Assembly: GCA_037349315.1 (NCBI GenBank)
Contig: JBAIAC010000162.1
Span: forward strand, 248,001 to 312,000
Source: Chelydra serpentina
Taxonomy: Eukaryota > Chordata > Testudines > Chelydridae
Direction of reading: 5' to 3'
DNA length: 64,000 bases
Position numbers and translations under genes: made by a program. Shown here piece by piece: positions 1 through 12,148 of the stretch (positions are counted from its first letter, which is position 1; every line of letters begins with the position of its first letter). The notes under the pieces are model-generated. The model searched no databases. It saw nothing but the letters and a program-made list of their open reading frames with translations, and was not told the DNA's origin.

Positions 1-825
<825 letters not shown>

Positions 826-1708
826 CTAGATCGCCGCGGGCTGCCGGGACATGCTGCCTTGCCTTGCGCGGGGCCGGCCGCCCGCCCGCTGTCGCTGGCC
901 CAGGGACTGGCCCCCGGTGCTCGCTCCCACCCCGGCAGCAACATCCAGAGCTCCCGGCACGTCGCCCCTCGGCTGCAGCCCGGCGGGCGTGGGCCGCAGG
1001 GGGGTGGAGGGCGCTGCGGACGAACCCCTGCACCACAAGGGCACAGCTGAGGGCGGGGGCCTTCCCCCGGCCGGCGATTCCAGCCCCCCGGGAGCCTGGC
1101 TGGGGCCCCCCTGCACCTCTCAAGAGCGCCGCTTCCCTTGGCTGCGCGGGGCGGGCGCGTCCAGCCTTTGCATGGCTGGGCGCCGGCTCTGCCCGGCCGT
1201 GGCGCTGAGCGTTGGCCGCGGATTGGCTCAGAAGAAAGGAGGCTTTATGCTTCCTTGGAGGCCAGATCAATAGCAGGGGAGCCGCCCGGCGCGGACACAG
1301 AGTGAGGGCCCGGGGCCCCGGCTACGGCAAGGATCGGCCCGGAGCCTCGTCTCTCCCTGGCTTGGGAGGCTGGAGGCACCAACCAACCCACGGGCGCTTG
1401 CGGTGGGTGACCCGGTGCTGGGGGGGACAGGGCGCCCGGGCTCCAGCCGGCGGGGTGGCAGGACGGGCCAGAGCCGCTCCCCCGTATGTCACCGGCCCGG
1501 CAGGCGGGCACAGGCCGGACCCGGCGCCGCCTGGGACACGTCCACTCCCTGCCCCCCGGCGGCTGGCGGAGCGTCCTCCTCACCTGTTCCCGGCTGGCAC
1601 CCACGCCGGGCCCAGCCCGCTGGGTCTCTGCGCGCCTCGGGCAGCAGGCGGGGGGCAGGGATCCAGCCCAGCAGCACCCCACAGCAGAGCGGGCACCCCA
1701 CAGGGGGT

Positions 1709-1880
1709 GGAGGGGGCACCCCACAGCTGGCGGGGGGCGGGGGGGAGCGGATGGAGGGGGCACCCCACAGCTGGTGGGGGGCGGGGGGGAGCGGATGGAG
1801 GGGGCACCCCACAGCTGGCGGGGGCGGGGGGGAGCGGATGGAGGGGGCACCCCACAGCTGGCGGGGGGCGGGGCTCCCTT
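1709..1880. repeat. 44-bp minisatellite in the MLK upstream region
   Basis: About four copies of a G-rich unit containing CACCCCACAGCTGG followed by a G-run and AGCGGATGGAG. The CACCCC motif recurs at 1717, 1761, 1805 and 1848. Units differ by single bases and by G-run length. Several G-tracts per unit make G-quadruplex formation possible. Confidence 0.85.
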
Positions 1881-2225
1881 CTCAGCTCGCCCCTGTCACG
1901 CCCGCAGCCTCATCGCTGCAGGGCGCTGCCGCCGCCTCTCTCCGGCCCCCCGGCATCTTCCTCTGCAGCGGGCGGGGGGCCGGCGGGGTCACCCCCTCCC
2001 CCCCCAATCCTCCAGCGGGCTCTGCAGCGGCCGCCGCCTCCTGCCCCCCGGATTTGCAGCGGCCGCTCACCCAGCCGGAGATCGGGGTGCGGGGGGGCCC
2101 CCCTCAGCGCCTCTCCCGCGCCTCCCCCCGCGCGGCTCCCCGGCTCCGTGCAATGGTGGCCGCGGGCTCTGCCGGGGCTGTCAGCTGGTCTCGGGGTGTC
2201 CAGGGACCCGGCGAGCCGCCGCGGT

Positions 2226-2245
2226 GCAGGCTGGGACTTGTAGTT
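2226..2245 (-). promoter_or_regulatory. ZNF143/THAP11-type promoter motif
   Basis: Read on the minus strand, the site is AACTACAAGTCCCAGCCTGC, close to the known ZNF143 (Staf) motif ACTACAnnTCCCAGnnTGC. It sits in the CpG island upstream of the MLK gene. The motif is seen directly; binding is inferred. Confidence 0.6.
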
Positions 2246-2499
2246 CTCGGGGCCCAGGGCCAGGCTGGGGGCAGAGGCGGTGATGGGGGGAGCGGGGGCG
2301 GGGAGTTTGGGGAGCCCAGCACCCGGACGGCGGCCGGAGAAGCGGGGCCAGGTGGGGCAAAGTCCCCTGCTCTGAGCCGGCCCACCCCAGAGCTGGCTGC
2401 ATCTCGATGCTGGGCAAGTGATCCCTGTTTACACAGCGGCTGAAGACCTGCCACGTTCCACCCCAGAGGTGGCTGCATTGCAGGGGCTGAGAAAAGTGC

Positions 2500-4059
2500 C
2501 GTGAATTGTTTAGTCTTGAAAGTTATTAGGACTTCTGGGTGTGACGGGAGCGCCCAGAGGCGGTGGGTGCCGGTCCCTGCACAGGGTGAGGGACAGTCCC
2601 TGCCCTGGACAGCGCCGTGCGGCGGTGTCCTGAGTGCGAGAGAAACACGAGACCACGGCAGATTTGCTGGCGTCTTAGCAACAGCGAGAGGCCGAGCGAC
2701 GTGCCGGTTACAGGATTATTGTTCTCCCAGCCGCAAGCGCGGAGGCCAGACGGGCGTCCCGTGTCCTGCCGGCCAGACCCCCAATCTGTTCCCAGCCCAC
2801 GTGCGACAGATCCGAGGAGAGCTCTTTACACCCGTCTCCCTGGGCCCCCAGCGGTACCGCCGGCTCTCCCGCGGCACTCTGGGAAACGGAGACCCACAGA
2901 GCCGCACCCAGCAACCCGCCAGCCGGGCCTAGAGAAGCCGATGGTGATGTGGGGGGAGCGGAGCGTCCTGGGGCTTGTCCGGAGGAAGCAGGCAATGCCC
3001 CCCTGCTTTCCCTGCCCTGGGGACGCCTGCGGGAGGGGCAGCTCGCGGAGCCCAGCAGCTGTGGGAGGCTGGCAGGGCACTGGGCCGGAACCCAGGAGAT
3101 CGGGGGCTGGTCCCGGCTCTGCTAGGGCCCTGACGGAGAGCGGGGCCTAGCGTTAGGCAGGGCGCTACACGGGGGGTGGGGAGGGACAGGAGCTGTTCAG
3201 AGTCACTCGGGGCGTTAGTAGCAGAACCAGGGAGGGGACCCAGGCGTCCTGAGTCCCAGGCCTCCCCTTGTTCCACCTGGCAGCTCTCTGGGGCAGGGCC
3301 TGGGCCCCCGCCTGGCATATCCTAGCTGGGGCTACCCCAACCCACGGGTGTCCCAGAGGGAGCTCTCGCCACCGGGGCTGCTGGCACCCGAGGCAGGTCA
3401 CTGCGGGGGCCCCGAGCGCCCGGCGGGCTGGCGTGACTCGGGAGCTGTCCCTGGCGGGGCTGCTCCCACCCAACCCCCTCCGGCTGTTTCCGTCAGCCAC
3501 CGCCCATGGCAAACCAGCCCGACGGGTCCGGCAGCCGACTCCAGCCGGCTGGGTCCCAGCACCCAGCAAGGGGGTGAGGCTGCTCCCAGCGGTGGCACTG
3601 TGAGGGCAGAAGCTATGGGGGGGGCGGCTAGGGGAGCCCGAGGGCAGCAACTGGGGGTGTCTGGGGATGGAGGGACAGACAGAGGAGAGCCCAGACACAC
3701 ACATGCGGGGGCTGCCGATGGGACCTTGGGGGTGGGGGGGATCCGTGCCGAGTTGGGGCCCTGGCCTGGCCACACCCACAGGCACCCCAGAGCCAGCGAT
3801 CCAGCCTCAATATCCAAAGACGGATCCAGGGAGACTCTATCTGCCCATCCTGCCCCAGAGTCCAGCCAGCCGGTCAGCCATCGCCAGTGTCCATCCGTGG
3901 AGCCAGGGCAGCTCCCCCCCACGGCCGGAGGGCCCAGGCCCAGAAACGAGGGGGGCTGTTGATGCCATGGTGACCCCCTCCCCGGGCAGGGCACCGTGCG
4001 GATCCAACAGGAGACTCAAACAGCAGCAGCGTCTCCCGGGGCCGTGACGTAGCACCAAC
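2500..4059. other. Intergenic DNA between the MLK gene and the WDR87-like gene
   Basis: GC-rich DNA with no supportable coding exon. It holds degenerate pieces of MIR-like SINE, for example AACCCAGGAG near 3090 and GACCCAGGCGTCCTGAGTC near 3237. Open frames on both strands overlap each other and show no family similarity. Confidence 0.5.
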
Positions 4060-4065
4060 TTTATT
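4060..4065 (-). terminator. Polyadenylation signal AATAAA of the WDR87-like gene
   Basis: TTTATT on the plus strand reads AATAAA on the gene strand. It lies about 205 bases after the stop codon (4270-4268) and gives a short 3' UTR. It is the only canonical signal noticed between the stop and the next 200 bases. Confidence 0.7.
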
Positions 4066-4267
4066 ACAGACTCGGCTCCGAGCGCAGGGGAGGGGTGGCT
4101 GGAGCTGGCCCTCGGGGCAGGGATTGGGGCCACCTTGTGCCATGGGGTCCTGCCCATGGCCCCTCTGGGGTGATGCCGGGGAGCAGCGCTGGGCTGAGCC
4201 TGAAGATGGAGCCGCTAGCTCACTGGGGGGGCTCTGCCATGGGTCAGAGCCCTGCCCTTTCGCCCCC

Positions 4268-6975
4268 TCACCCCAGCCCCAAGTGCAGCTTGGGCGGCTG
4301 GCCCCGGTCGTCCTGCTGCGCCGCCCCCCAGGCCAGGGCCAGGGCCCCGTACCAGGCCTCCCCCCGCGGCCGCAGCGGGTGCACGTTGTTCTGGTAGCTC
4401 AGCGGGATGACGCCGCAGAAGCTGGGGGGCCCGGGCAGCGTCCGGGGCCCCCGATGCAGGACCTGGGAGAGGATCCGCTGGCCCAGGCTGGCCTCGCTCT
4501 GCCCCTGCGCCTCCCGCCTGGCCTGGGCCAGGCCCGGGTGAGACTTGCCGCTGCGCCCGTCGGCTGCCCCCAGCTGCCGGACCAAGGCGTGGCTCAGGGG
4601 CCGCTGGAGGCGGTAGAGCTCGGTGAGCCGGCGGAACTGCTCCCACCAGGCCGGGGAGAAGGGCCCGTGGCGCTGCTGGAGGGCGACCAGCACCTGGTAG
4701 AGCGCCAGGAACACGTCCTCGCTCGGCAGCCAGCAGGCTCCCACCTCGGCCCAGCCGGCGCCGGCGGCCGGCAGCCCGCCCGGCAGGTACAAGTCGACCT
4801 TCTCCCGCGGGCTGGCCACGGGCACCGGCTTCTCCTGCTCCTGCTCCCCGGGCTGCTGGGCCTGGGGGCTGCCCGGCCGCCAAGCTGGGGGCTGCGTCTC
4901 CTCGCCCTCCCCTAGCCCGGCCGGCTCCAGGCTGGGCTGCCCCAGCTGCTCCCACCAGGCCCACTCCTGCCCCATCCTCTCGGCGCTGGCCTGCAGCCGG
5001 GCCCGGGCGGACGCCAGCAGGTCCTGGGCCGGGCCGGGCTGGGCCTGGAGCAGCCCCGTGGACACGGTGGCCTCGGGCAGCTCCTGCCCGGGGCTGGCCA
5101 GGAGGGCGCAGAGCGACACGGCCCGGGCCAGGCCGGCGTCCTGCTCCCCCAGCACCTGGGCCGCCATGGCGAGCGTGGCCTCCAGCGCCGCCCGGTGCTC
5201 CAGCGAGGGGCAGTGCCCGAGGGCCTGGAGCCGGCCCAGCAGCTCGGCGGAGTCGGCGCCCTCCAGCCTGGCCGGGTCGGCCAGGATCTCCAGCAGCGGC
5301 CGGAGTCTCTGCCAGACCTGCCCCTCCACCCCCCCGGCCACCGCCCCCCGGCTGCCCCGGGGCAGCTCTTCCTGCTGCACCACTGGGGCCTCGCCCGGCC
5401 TCTGCTCTGCCCCCTCGGCCAGGCCCCTGTCTGCCCCCTCGGCCTGGGCCCCGTCTGCCCCCTCGGCCTGGGCCCCCTTGGCCAGGCCCCCATCTGCCCT
5501 CTTAGCCAGGCCCCCCTCGGCCAGGCCCCCATCTGCCCCCTTGGCCAGGCCCCCGTCTGCCCCCTCGGCCAGGCCCCCCTCGGCCAGGCCCCCGTCTGCC
5601 CCCTCGGCCTGGGCCCCCTTGGCCAGCCCCCCGTCTGCCCCCTCGGCCTGGGCCCCCTTGGCCAGGCCCCCGTCTGCCCCCTCGGCCAGGTCTCTATCTA
5701 CCCGCTCGGCCAGGCCCCCCTCGGCCAGGCCCCCATCTACCCCCTTGCCCAGGCCCCCCTCAGCCAGGCCTCTATCTGCCCCCTTGGCCAGACCCCCATC
5801 TACTCCCTTGACCAGGCCTCTATCTGCCCCCTTGGCCAGACCCCCATCTACCCCCTTGGCCAGACCCCCATCTACCCCCTTGGCCAGGCCTCTATCTACC
5901 CCCTTGGCCAGGCGTCTATCTGCCCCCTTGGCCAGACCCCCGTCTACCCCCTTGGCCAGGCGTCTATCTCCCCCCTTGGCCAGGCGTCTATCTGCCCCCT
6001 TGGCCAGGCCCCCCTCGGCCAGGCCCCCTTCAGCCCAGGCCCCCTCGGCCTCCTGCTCCAGGCGCGTGGCCAGCCTGTCCGCCAGCTCCTCGGCAGCCGA
6101 GCGGCTCTGGGGCAGGCCCCGGAGGACGGAGCTGCTGGACTGGCCCAGGGCCAGGCGGGTGGCCACCAGCAGCTCCTCCAGGCTGCCGCGGGCGTGGGCC
6201 GAGGGGCTGAGGCGCAGGTTAAGTAGCTGGCAGAGGTCGTAGCGCCAGCGGGAGCTGTCGGCGCTGTACCGGCGGCCGGGGTCGATGAGGGAGGGGTCGG
6301 AGGGGTCGGAGCCCAGGGCCTGGGACGAGGGCTGGCTCGGCTGCGAGGACAGGGACCCGCCCGGCTGCTTCCGCATCTGCCTCTTCAGCATCTCCTGGTA
6401 GAGCTTGGAGCGGGGGTCCTGGTGTGGGCCATGGGGAGGCTGCCCCACCTTGGGCAGCTTGACCGTGGGCCCCTCGGGGGACAGGCTGCCCCGGGTGCCG
6501 GCTCGGCCCCGCCGTCTCTCCGCCTCGGAGCCAGAGCCCAGCCCCTTGGAGCCGGGGCCCAGCCTCTCACTGCCGGAGCCCAGCCTGGAGGAGCCGGGGC
6601 CCAGCCCCTTGGAGCCAGGACCCAGCCCCTCGGAGCCGGGACCCAGCCTCTCACTGCCGGAGCCCAGCCTGGAGGAGCCGGGGCCCAGCCTCTCACTGCC
6701 GGAGCCCAGCCTGGAGGAGCCGGGGCCCAGCCCCTCGGAGCCAGGACCCAGCCTCTCACTGCCGGAGTCCAGCCCCTCGGAGCCGGGACCCAGCCCCTTG
6801 GAGCCGGGACCCAGCCTCTCACCGCCGGAGCCCAGCCCCTCGCCGCCGGTGCCCGGCCCTTGGCCGCTCGGCACAATAATGGGGGCCTTGAGGTGCCGGG
6901 CCCCCGGCTGGATCAGGGGCAGCTTGTCCTGCAGGTGTCTCTGCTTCTTCGTGCCAGGGGCGTCTGTGGTTGCAC
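4268..6975 (-). CDS. WDR87: WDR87-like terminal coding exon 5 (repeat arrays and C-terminus)
   Basis: 2708 bases ending in TGA at 4270-4268. Acceptor CGCCCAG|GT. After a basic leader (KKQRHLQDKLPLIQ) comes the Gly/Ser-rich octapeptide array, then LYQEMLKRQMRKQ and a helical Leu-rich stretch, then the GLAxGxDG-type array, then a non-repetitive tail containing WWEQFRRLTELYRLQRPLSH and the C-terminal SYQNNVHPLRPRGEAWYG. The strong Gly/Ala/Glu bias is a property of the arrays. The frame is preferred over others because it joins to exons 3 and 4 in phase. Confidence 0.8.
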
Positions 6976-9900
6976 CTGGGCGGGGCAGAGATGTGGTCAG
7001 GCTGGCAGTGGGGGGGGGGGGGCACCCGGACACTCAGCCGTCCCCCCCCCCGCTGCCAGGGCCAGCCCGGGCCCGCATACCTGCCCCCGGCAGGGGAGCT
7101 GCCCACCCCGCTCGGGCTGGTGGGGATCGTCCCTTCGCCCCGCCCCCGGGACTCCAGTGGGGGGCGAGAGGGGAATTGGGACATACCAGAGCTCCCGGGC
7201 AGCCGCGTCGGCTCAACGAGCTGCAGCCTGTTGGCCAGGGCCTGGGTCGGCTCCGCCCCGCCTGCCCCCGCGCCCAGCAGCTCTGACACCGTGGGCCATT
7301 TGATGGCAGAGCCCTGGCCCCTGGCCCTGGGCTCCGGGCGCTCCCCCGCCAGCTCCAGCGTGTCCGTCAGCCTGGTCCCCACTTGAGCCAGGAGGCTCTC
7401 CACTTCCGAGACGCTGAGCCGGGCTGGCGCCCACCCCAGCCCCTCCGCCTCCGGCCTTGGGAGCTCCGTCCCGCTGATGGTGACAGTCCTAGGGCGGGCA
7501 GAGCAGAGAAAGCGGGTGAGGGGCGCGGCGGGGGGAGCACGGCAGGGGGGCTCGAGGACACAGCCGGAGCTGGGCTAGGAAAGCCGCCCCGTCCTTGCAC
7601 TACAGGGGATTGGCTCCCCTCGCCCTGCATGTGGGGCTAAGGTGGCTCTCTGCTCCATTTCCGCTTCCCATCTTCCAGGCCCTGGCCTGCCCCCGTGGGC
7701 ACATAGAGCCACCTCAGGGCTGCTCTAACTCACATTCACCCCATGGATCCTGGGGGGCGGCAGAGACTCGCCACAGTGCGGTGTGACCCAGCTACAGCCC
7801 TGATCCGCCCCCTATGAGCCCAGGATGGAGTGGGGGGAGACAGAGAATAGCCACAGCGCAGCACGCACCCGCCCTGCCCCCCTCCACCCCACTCCCTCCA
7901 CTGGGGGCTGGGAGCAGGGCCCTCATGCCAGCCCCACACTGCTGGGGAGGCTGCTCTGCAGGGGGATTCCCACGGGGCAGGCCTGCGTGTGCCTGAGAAC
8001 CGGGGGGCGCCGGCGGGGGGGCACTCACGGATGCTCCTGGCTGGGCGTGGCCTGCCTCTTGATCGCCTTCTGGAGGAGGAGCTTGTCGGTGATGCCGGCG
8101 GCGGAGGCGATGAGCGAGCGGGCCAGGTCCCGCACCTGCCTGTCCGGGTCCAGCAGGGCCCGGGCCAGCGGCACCACATCCCTGAAGCTCAGCAGCTGCA
8201 TCTCGCCCAGGGTCTGCCAGGCCGCCCGCCGCACCTGGCCGTTCTCGCTGGCGGTGCCCGGGTAGAGGCGGGCGGCGGCCTCGGCCCGCAGCTGGGGCGG
8301 CAGCACGTAGGCCTGGCCGATCTGCACCAGGGCGGCGGTGCACTGGCCGTACCCGGAGAGCGGCGCCTCGGCCAGCTGGCCCAGGACGGCCCGCAGGACG
8401 GACTCCAGCGTGACCTCGCTGGGCTTCTGCCTCAGCCAGCTGCTGGCCACGATCTCGGCCAGCACGTCCCGGGGCAGCTCCGTGTCCACGAAGCATGTGG
8501 GCTGCTCCCGCGGCTTCCGCTCGGCCTTCTCCTTCTCCGCCGGCTCCTCCCACCACCGGGACGCCGAGGCGGGCTCCTGGCCCAGGACTGGCTCCCGCGG
8601 CGGCAGCCGCCGGCGCGGGGTCACCCTGAGGGAGCACTGGAGGTGCGGGGGCGTGCCCAGCGGCCAGAGCTGGGCCCTGATGGTGGAGTTGGGGACGTAG
8701 CCGTCCTGCCTGATGAGCCACGGCCCCCCTGGCAGGAAATGCTTCAGGAGCAGCGGCACTGGCTTCCCGGGGGCCTGGGGCACCTCGCCGCTGGGCGGCT
8801 CCACCAGAGAGAGCAGGGGCCTCCTGGCGCGTGGCCGAGTGGGCCGGGAATCGGACGCGAGCTCTGGTGCCCCGGCGGGGGCCTCTGGGCCATGAGAGGC
8901 GCCGATTTCTGTCTTGGCGCTGGCCACCACCCCAGCCATGGTCTTGAGCAGCGTGACCGCCCGGTGGCTGGTGAGGGCCTCCATGCCTTGGTAGCACTTC
9001 TCGCCCACCCAGAGGTACTTGGGCACGAAGACCGTGTCGAAGGAGAGCAGGAAGTGGGGGAGGAAGGGCAGGGGGTCCTCGAGCACGTCGTCCCCCACCT
9101 GCCGGGCCGCCAGCGCCTTGAGGTGCCGGCGGGGCAGGTACTCCAGGCAGGAGATGAAGTAGATGTTGGTGCCGCAGCCCACCAGCAGGTCGCCCCGGAG
9201 GCTGGCGAAGCACACGTGGCTGAACGTCAGGCTAGTGTCGAAGTCCACCAGCAGGGCGCCCGTCAGGGACCACACCCGCACCGAGCCGTCCGCGCCCCCC
9301 GTCAGCAGCAGCCGCAGCAGGTGGCAATAGTCCAAGGAGGTGACGGGGCAGGAGTGCAGCGGGCCGGTCTCCAGCCAGTACGGGTTGATCTTCCTGGGCA
9401 CCAGGGCGGCCTGTCTCCAGAGCCGGAGCCGGTTCTGCTCGGTCAGGGCGCACAGGTAGCCGGGCAGCAGCAGGAGGCTCTGGATCCGGCAGCCGGTGCT
9501 GGGGATGGCGAGCAGGGGCCGGAGCGCCAGCTCGCTGCCCGCCAGCCCCACGCTGGACAGCACGATGCGCTCGTCCGCGCCGTAGGAGCAGAGGCAGTTG
9601 GACTCCTGGGAGTGGTAGGACAGGTCCCCTCCGGCCGAGAGGCTACACAGGGCGCCCACCCCCCCGTTGTGGATCTGCCGCTCTGCCAGGCGGTGGGCGT
9701 GCTGGGAGACCAGGCGCACGTGCCCGCTCCGGTGCCCGCTGAACACAAAGCCGGCGGGCTGGGTGCCCAGGCCCAGGCGGCAGAAGGCCAGGCACAACAC
9801 CGCGTCGTCGCCGCTCTCCGCCGTGCGCAGGACGTACTTGGCCGGGCTGGGGCAGGTGGTGGTGTCCAGGATGTAGACGTCGGCCGTCCCCACGGTCACC

Positions 9901-12148
9901 ACCAGCTCCTCCCGCTCCGGGTCGTAGGCGCAGTCCAGGGCCTTCTCCAGCCGCTGGAAGGGCCAGGTGAGGAGGAGCAGCTCCCCGGTGACGGGCGAGA
10001 GGAAGCGGGTCACCCCGTCCTCGGTGGCGGCCAGGATGCGGGCCCTGCCGGGGCCGCAGGGCAGCCGGGCCAGCCTGCGCAGGCCGGCGCCGGCGGCGTG
10101 GAAGAGCCGGTAGAAGTGGCGCAGGGTGCGGAGGGAGAAGCCGTGCTGGGAGCGGCAGTAGAACGTCCCCTCGCCCACGAAGCCCAGCTGCAGGAGCGGC
10201 TCGCCCAGGTCCAGCCGGCGCAGTGGCTCGCAGGTGCCCAGGCCCCACTCCCTGAGCTGCCCGTCCAGCGAGGCCGTCAGCAGGGTGCGCGCGGCCGGCC
10301 GGCACGCCAGGCCGGTCACGGCGCTGCGGTGGGCCTTGAACCGCTGCTCCTGCCGCCCCGTCTCCAGGCTCCACAGCGCCACGTGCCCGGCCAGGTCGCC
10401 CACGTACAGGTGGGCCTGGGGCCCGTGGGCAGAGCAGCAGGTGGGGGTGGCGCCCCGGCCCAGCGGGAGGGCCCGGGTCTCGGCCCGGCGTTGGCAGTCA
10501 TACAGTCGGATGCTGCTTTCGCACAGGGCCACCAGCGCCCGCACCTCCCGCTCCACGCTCAGGCCGTGCACCAGCTCCCCGCCGGCCACGCTCACCGCCC
10601 ACGCGACGCCCAGGCCCGGCACGGCGCCCGGGCGGAAGCCCCAGAAGGTGATGGCGCCGATGGCCCCCGTGACCAGCTCGCCCGTCTCCGGCTCGTAGCA
10701 CATGCTGGTGACGGAGTGCGGGCAGCGGACGGCCGCCAGCAGCCGCAGGCCCTGGCTGTGGTCCCCGAAGAGCCGCAGGTGCAGGTCGTCGCAGTAGGTG
10801 GCCAGCAGGCGCAGGCCGGGCACGTGGGACACCTGCAGCACCTTCACCCGCTGGGCCATGGGCACGTCCTTCTCCACCACCGCGCTCTCCTCCGCCACCG
10901 GCTGCAGCCAGACCCGGGCCTGCGGGGGGATGCGGCGTCAGGGCAGGGCAGCAGAGCGGGTAGGGCGTGCGTGCGTGTACACACGTGGGTGTGTACAGCG
11001 CCTTGCACGACAGGGCCCTGCGTGTGTACGTGTGTGTACAGTGCCTCGCACGACAGGGCAGAGCATGTGTGTGTGCAAAGGAGGGGCCCCAGCCCCGCCC
11101 CGAGGCCCGAGCACGGCTGTCATGACAATCACTCATCAGCCATTGGCAGTCACTGCGCCCCCCTCCCCCAGCCGAGGCCCCCCAGCAATGAGCAGAGCCC
11201 AGGCCTGGCCCCTGGACCGGGGAAATGCCGTCCAGGCTGGCGGAGGGGCACCAGCCAGCGATCGGTGCCCAGCCATTGCCAATCGCCCGGCGATAAGAGC
11301 AGGTTCTCAGCGCTGAGTCACTGGCCCGCGACGGCTGGGGCCGAGCGGAGGTCAGGACTCCTGGGTTCTGCTCCTGGCTGGGGGCAGGGAGAGGAGTCGG
11401 TGGGGTTAGAACAGGGGGCTGGGACCAGAGGGCTTTTCCCACAGCATTTCAGGTTCCACCCGCCGCTTTCCCTGGGGCAAGGGGAAGAGATGGAGGACGC
11501 AGCCTCCCGGTGCGGCAGATCGCGGTGGAGGGAGTGAGGGGCACAAATCCCCAGGGGCCAGCTCAGGTGGGAGTCTCACCTGGTCCTGTTTCACCCCCGG
11601 GCTGCCCCAGGAGAAGCAGACGAAGACGTTGGCGGTGGCAGTCGGGTAGAAGCAGATGCGGGGCATGAGGTGAGGGTGGCGGCTGACCTGGTACACGACG
11701 GAGGGGCTGTCGCTCAGCAGCACCGGCGTCCCGGGCGCTGCCTCGGGCAGCTCCTGCTCAGAAAGGAGGGACAGTGAGGGCAGTTTGCCCTGGTGCCTGC
11801 GACCCCCAGCCATGGCACCTGCCCCCTCCAGCTCCCTGCAGAACCCTCAGAGCAGCTCTCCCTTCTCCGAGCGACGGGCTCAGGCTCTCGGCAGACCCAG
11901 GCAGCATCGTTGGACCTAAGGCCCAAATCTCAGTGGAAGCGGGGTGCGGCGTCTGTCCATCGGCCGGCCCCTGGGGCGTCTGTCTGGTTCTGTGTGTGCA
12001 TCTCTACAGGAAAGCGGCAGTTTGGAGCAATAAATGAGCCCCCCGCTTCTCCCAGCCCTCACCCCGTTACCTTTGACATCTGCAGCTTTTGGCAGATCTG
12101 AGATTTCAGGTTCTTCCATTTGGGGACGATCCTGTCAGCTCCCAGCAT
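4268..12148 (-). CDS. WDR87: WDR87-like WD-repeat protein, complete five-exon gene (predicted 2050 aa)
   Basis: Coding exons in order: 12148-12071, 11753-11580, 10919-8029, 7488-7187, 6975-4268. The total is 6153 bases, an exact multiple of three, with junction phases 0, 0, 2 and 1 all compatible. Introns are 317, 660, 540 and 211 bases with GT/AG ends. The start is the first ATG after an in-frame TGA at 12226-12224. The protein has an N-terminal WD40 region (about residues 150-650), a HEAT-like stretch (about 976-1044), two octapeptide arrays (about 1188-1299 and 1459-1676) and a non-repetitive C-terminus (about 1697-2050). Human WDR87 is a large, testis-enriched WD protein with a long low-complexity C-terminal half encoded in few large exons; WDR97 is the other candidate relative. 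Function is not established; a sperm or axonemal role is inference. WD-repeat protein is near certain, WDR87 orthology probable from architecture and from the divergent neighbour at 19.8 kb. Confidence 0.75.
5395..6045 (-). repeat. Coding octapeptide array 2 (24-bp units, GLAKGVDG-like)
   Basis: About 650 bases of imperfect 24-bp units, interspersed with shorter 9- to 15-base pieces. They encode repeats such as GLAKGVDG, GLAEGADG and GLAKGAQAEGAD. Because the unit is a multiple of three, the opposite-strand frames also stay open, which creates spurious reading frames. Copy number is likely to vary between individuals. Confidence 0.85.
6525..6860 (-). repeat. Coding octapeptide array 1 (24-bp units, GSERLGPG-like)
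   Basis: About 13-14 imperfect copies of a 24-bp unit encoding octads GSxxLGPG (GSERLGPG, GSEGLGPG, GSSRLGSG). Pairs of units are themselves duplicated, so a higher-order 48-bp period is visible around 6620-6740. It lies about 160 residues before array 2 in the same exon. Confidence 0.85.
7187..7488 (-). CDS. WDR87: WDR87-like coding exon 4
   Basis: 302 bases, entering with one base that completes a Pro codon (CC|G) and leaving with one base of a Gly codon (G|GT). Acceptor CCCTAG|G, donor CTCTG|GTATGT. It encodes TVTISGTELPRPEAEGLGWA, then SEVESLLAQVGTRLTDTLEL and ANRLQLVEPTRLPGS. No recognised domain. Confidence 0.75.
8029..10919 (-). CDS. WDR87: WDR87-like coding exon 3 (WD40 region and HEAT-like segment)
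   Basis: A 2891-base exon encoding residues 85-1047 plus two bases. Acceptor CCCGCAG|GCC, donor CATCC|GTGAGT. WD-type repeats include SVTSMCYEP...ITFWGF (about 153-179), GHVALWSLETG (about 262-272), AVTGLACR...DGQLREW (about 280-309) and VTSLDYCH...GSVRVWSL (about 608-640). Near the end, VRRAAWQTLGEM...VRDLARSLIASAA looks like a HEAT-type helical repeat. A long open frame on the opposite strand over most of this exon is a GC-driven shadow. Confidence 0.88.
10920..11579 (-). other. Intron 2 of the WDR87-like gene
   Basis: Contains a short GT-rich stretch with repeated GTGTGTAC motifs (10965-11075), which looks like two to three degenerate tandem copies of a TACAGYGCCTYGCACGACAGGGC unit, and a fragment of the turtle SINE head (TCAGGACTCCTGGGTTCTG, 11350-11368). 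No exon is supported. Confidence 0.6.
11580..11753 (-). CDS. WDR87: WDR87-like coding exon 2
   Basis: 58 codons, phase 0 at both ends. Acceptor CTGAGCAG|GAG, donor GACCAG|GTGAGA. It encodes ELPEAAPG, then a beta-rich stretch with SPSVVYQVSRHPH and NVFVCFSW, consistent with the first blade of the N-terminal propeller. Confidence 0.8.
12071..12148 (-). CDS. WDR87: WDR87-like coding exon 1
   Basis: Encodes 26 residues starting MLGADRIVPKWKNLKSQI. The donor is AAAG|GTAACG (12070 onward), phase 0. A second ATG inside the exon (start of MEEPEISDL) reads in a frame whose phase does not fit exon 2, so it was not chosen. The Kozak context of the chosen ATG has G at -3. Confidence 0.7.

Noticed and set aside
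5058..6242. Plus-strand proline/alanine-rich frames over the repeat arrays
   Set aside because: A 24-bp unit keeps every frame open once one unit is open. The minus frame is the one that joins in phase to exons 3 and 4.
7067..7087. Alternative splice donor (CAG|GTATGC) between exons 4 and 5 of the WDR87-like gene
   Set aside because: The donor at 7186 gives the correct phase with the acceptor at 6975 and needs no extra exon.
7989..11537. 1182-codon plus-strand open frame
   Set aside because: It is antisense to WDR87-like exon 3 and runs across its splice sites. High GC removes stop codons; the product has no family resemblance, whereas the minus strand encodes WD repeats with matching splice phases.
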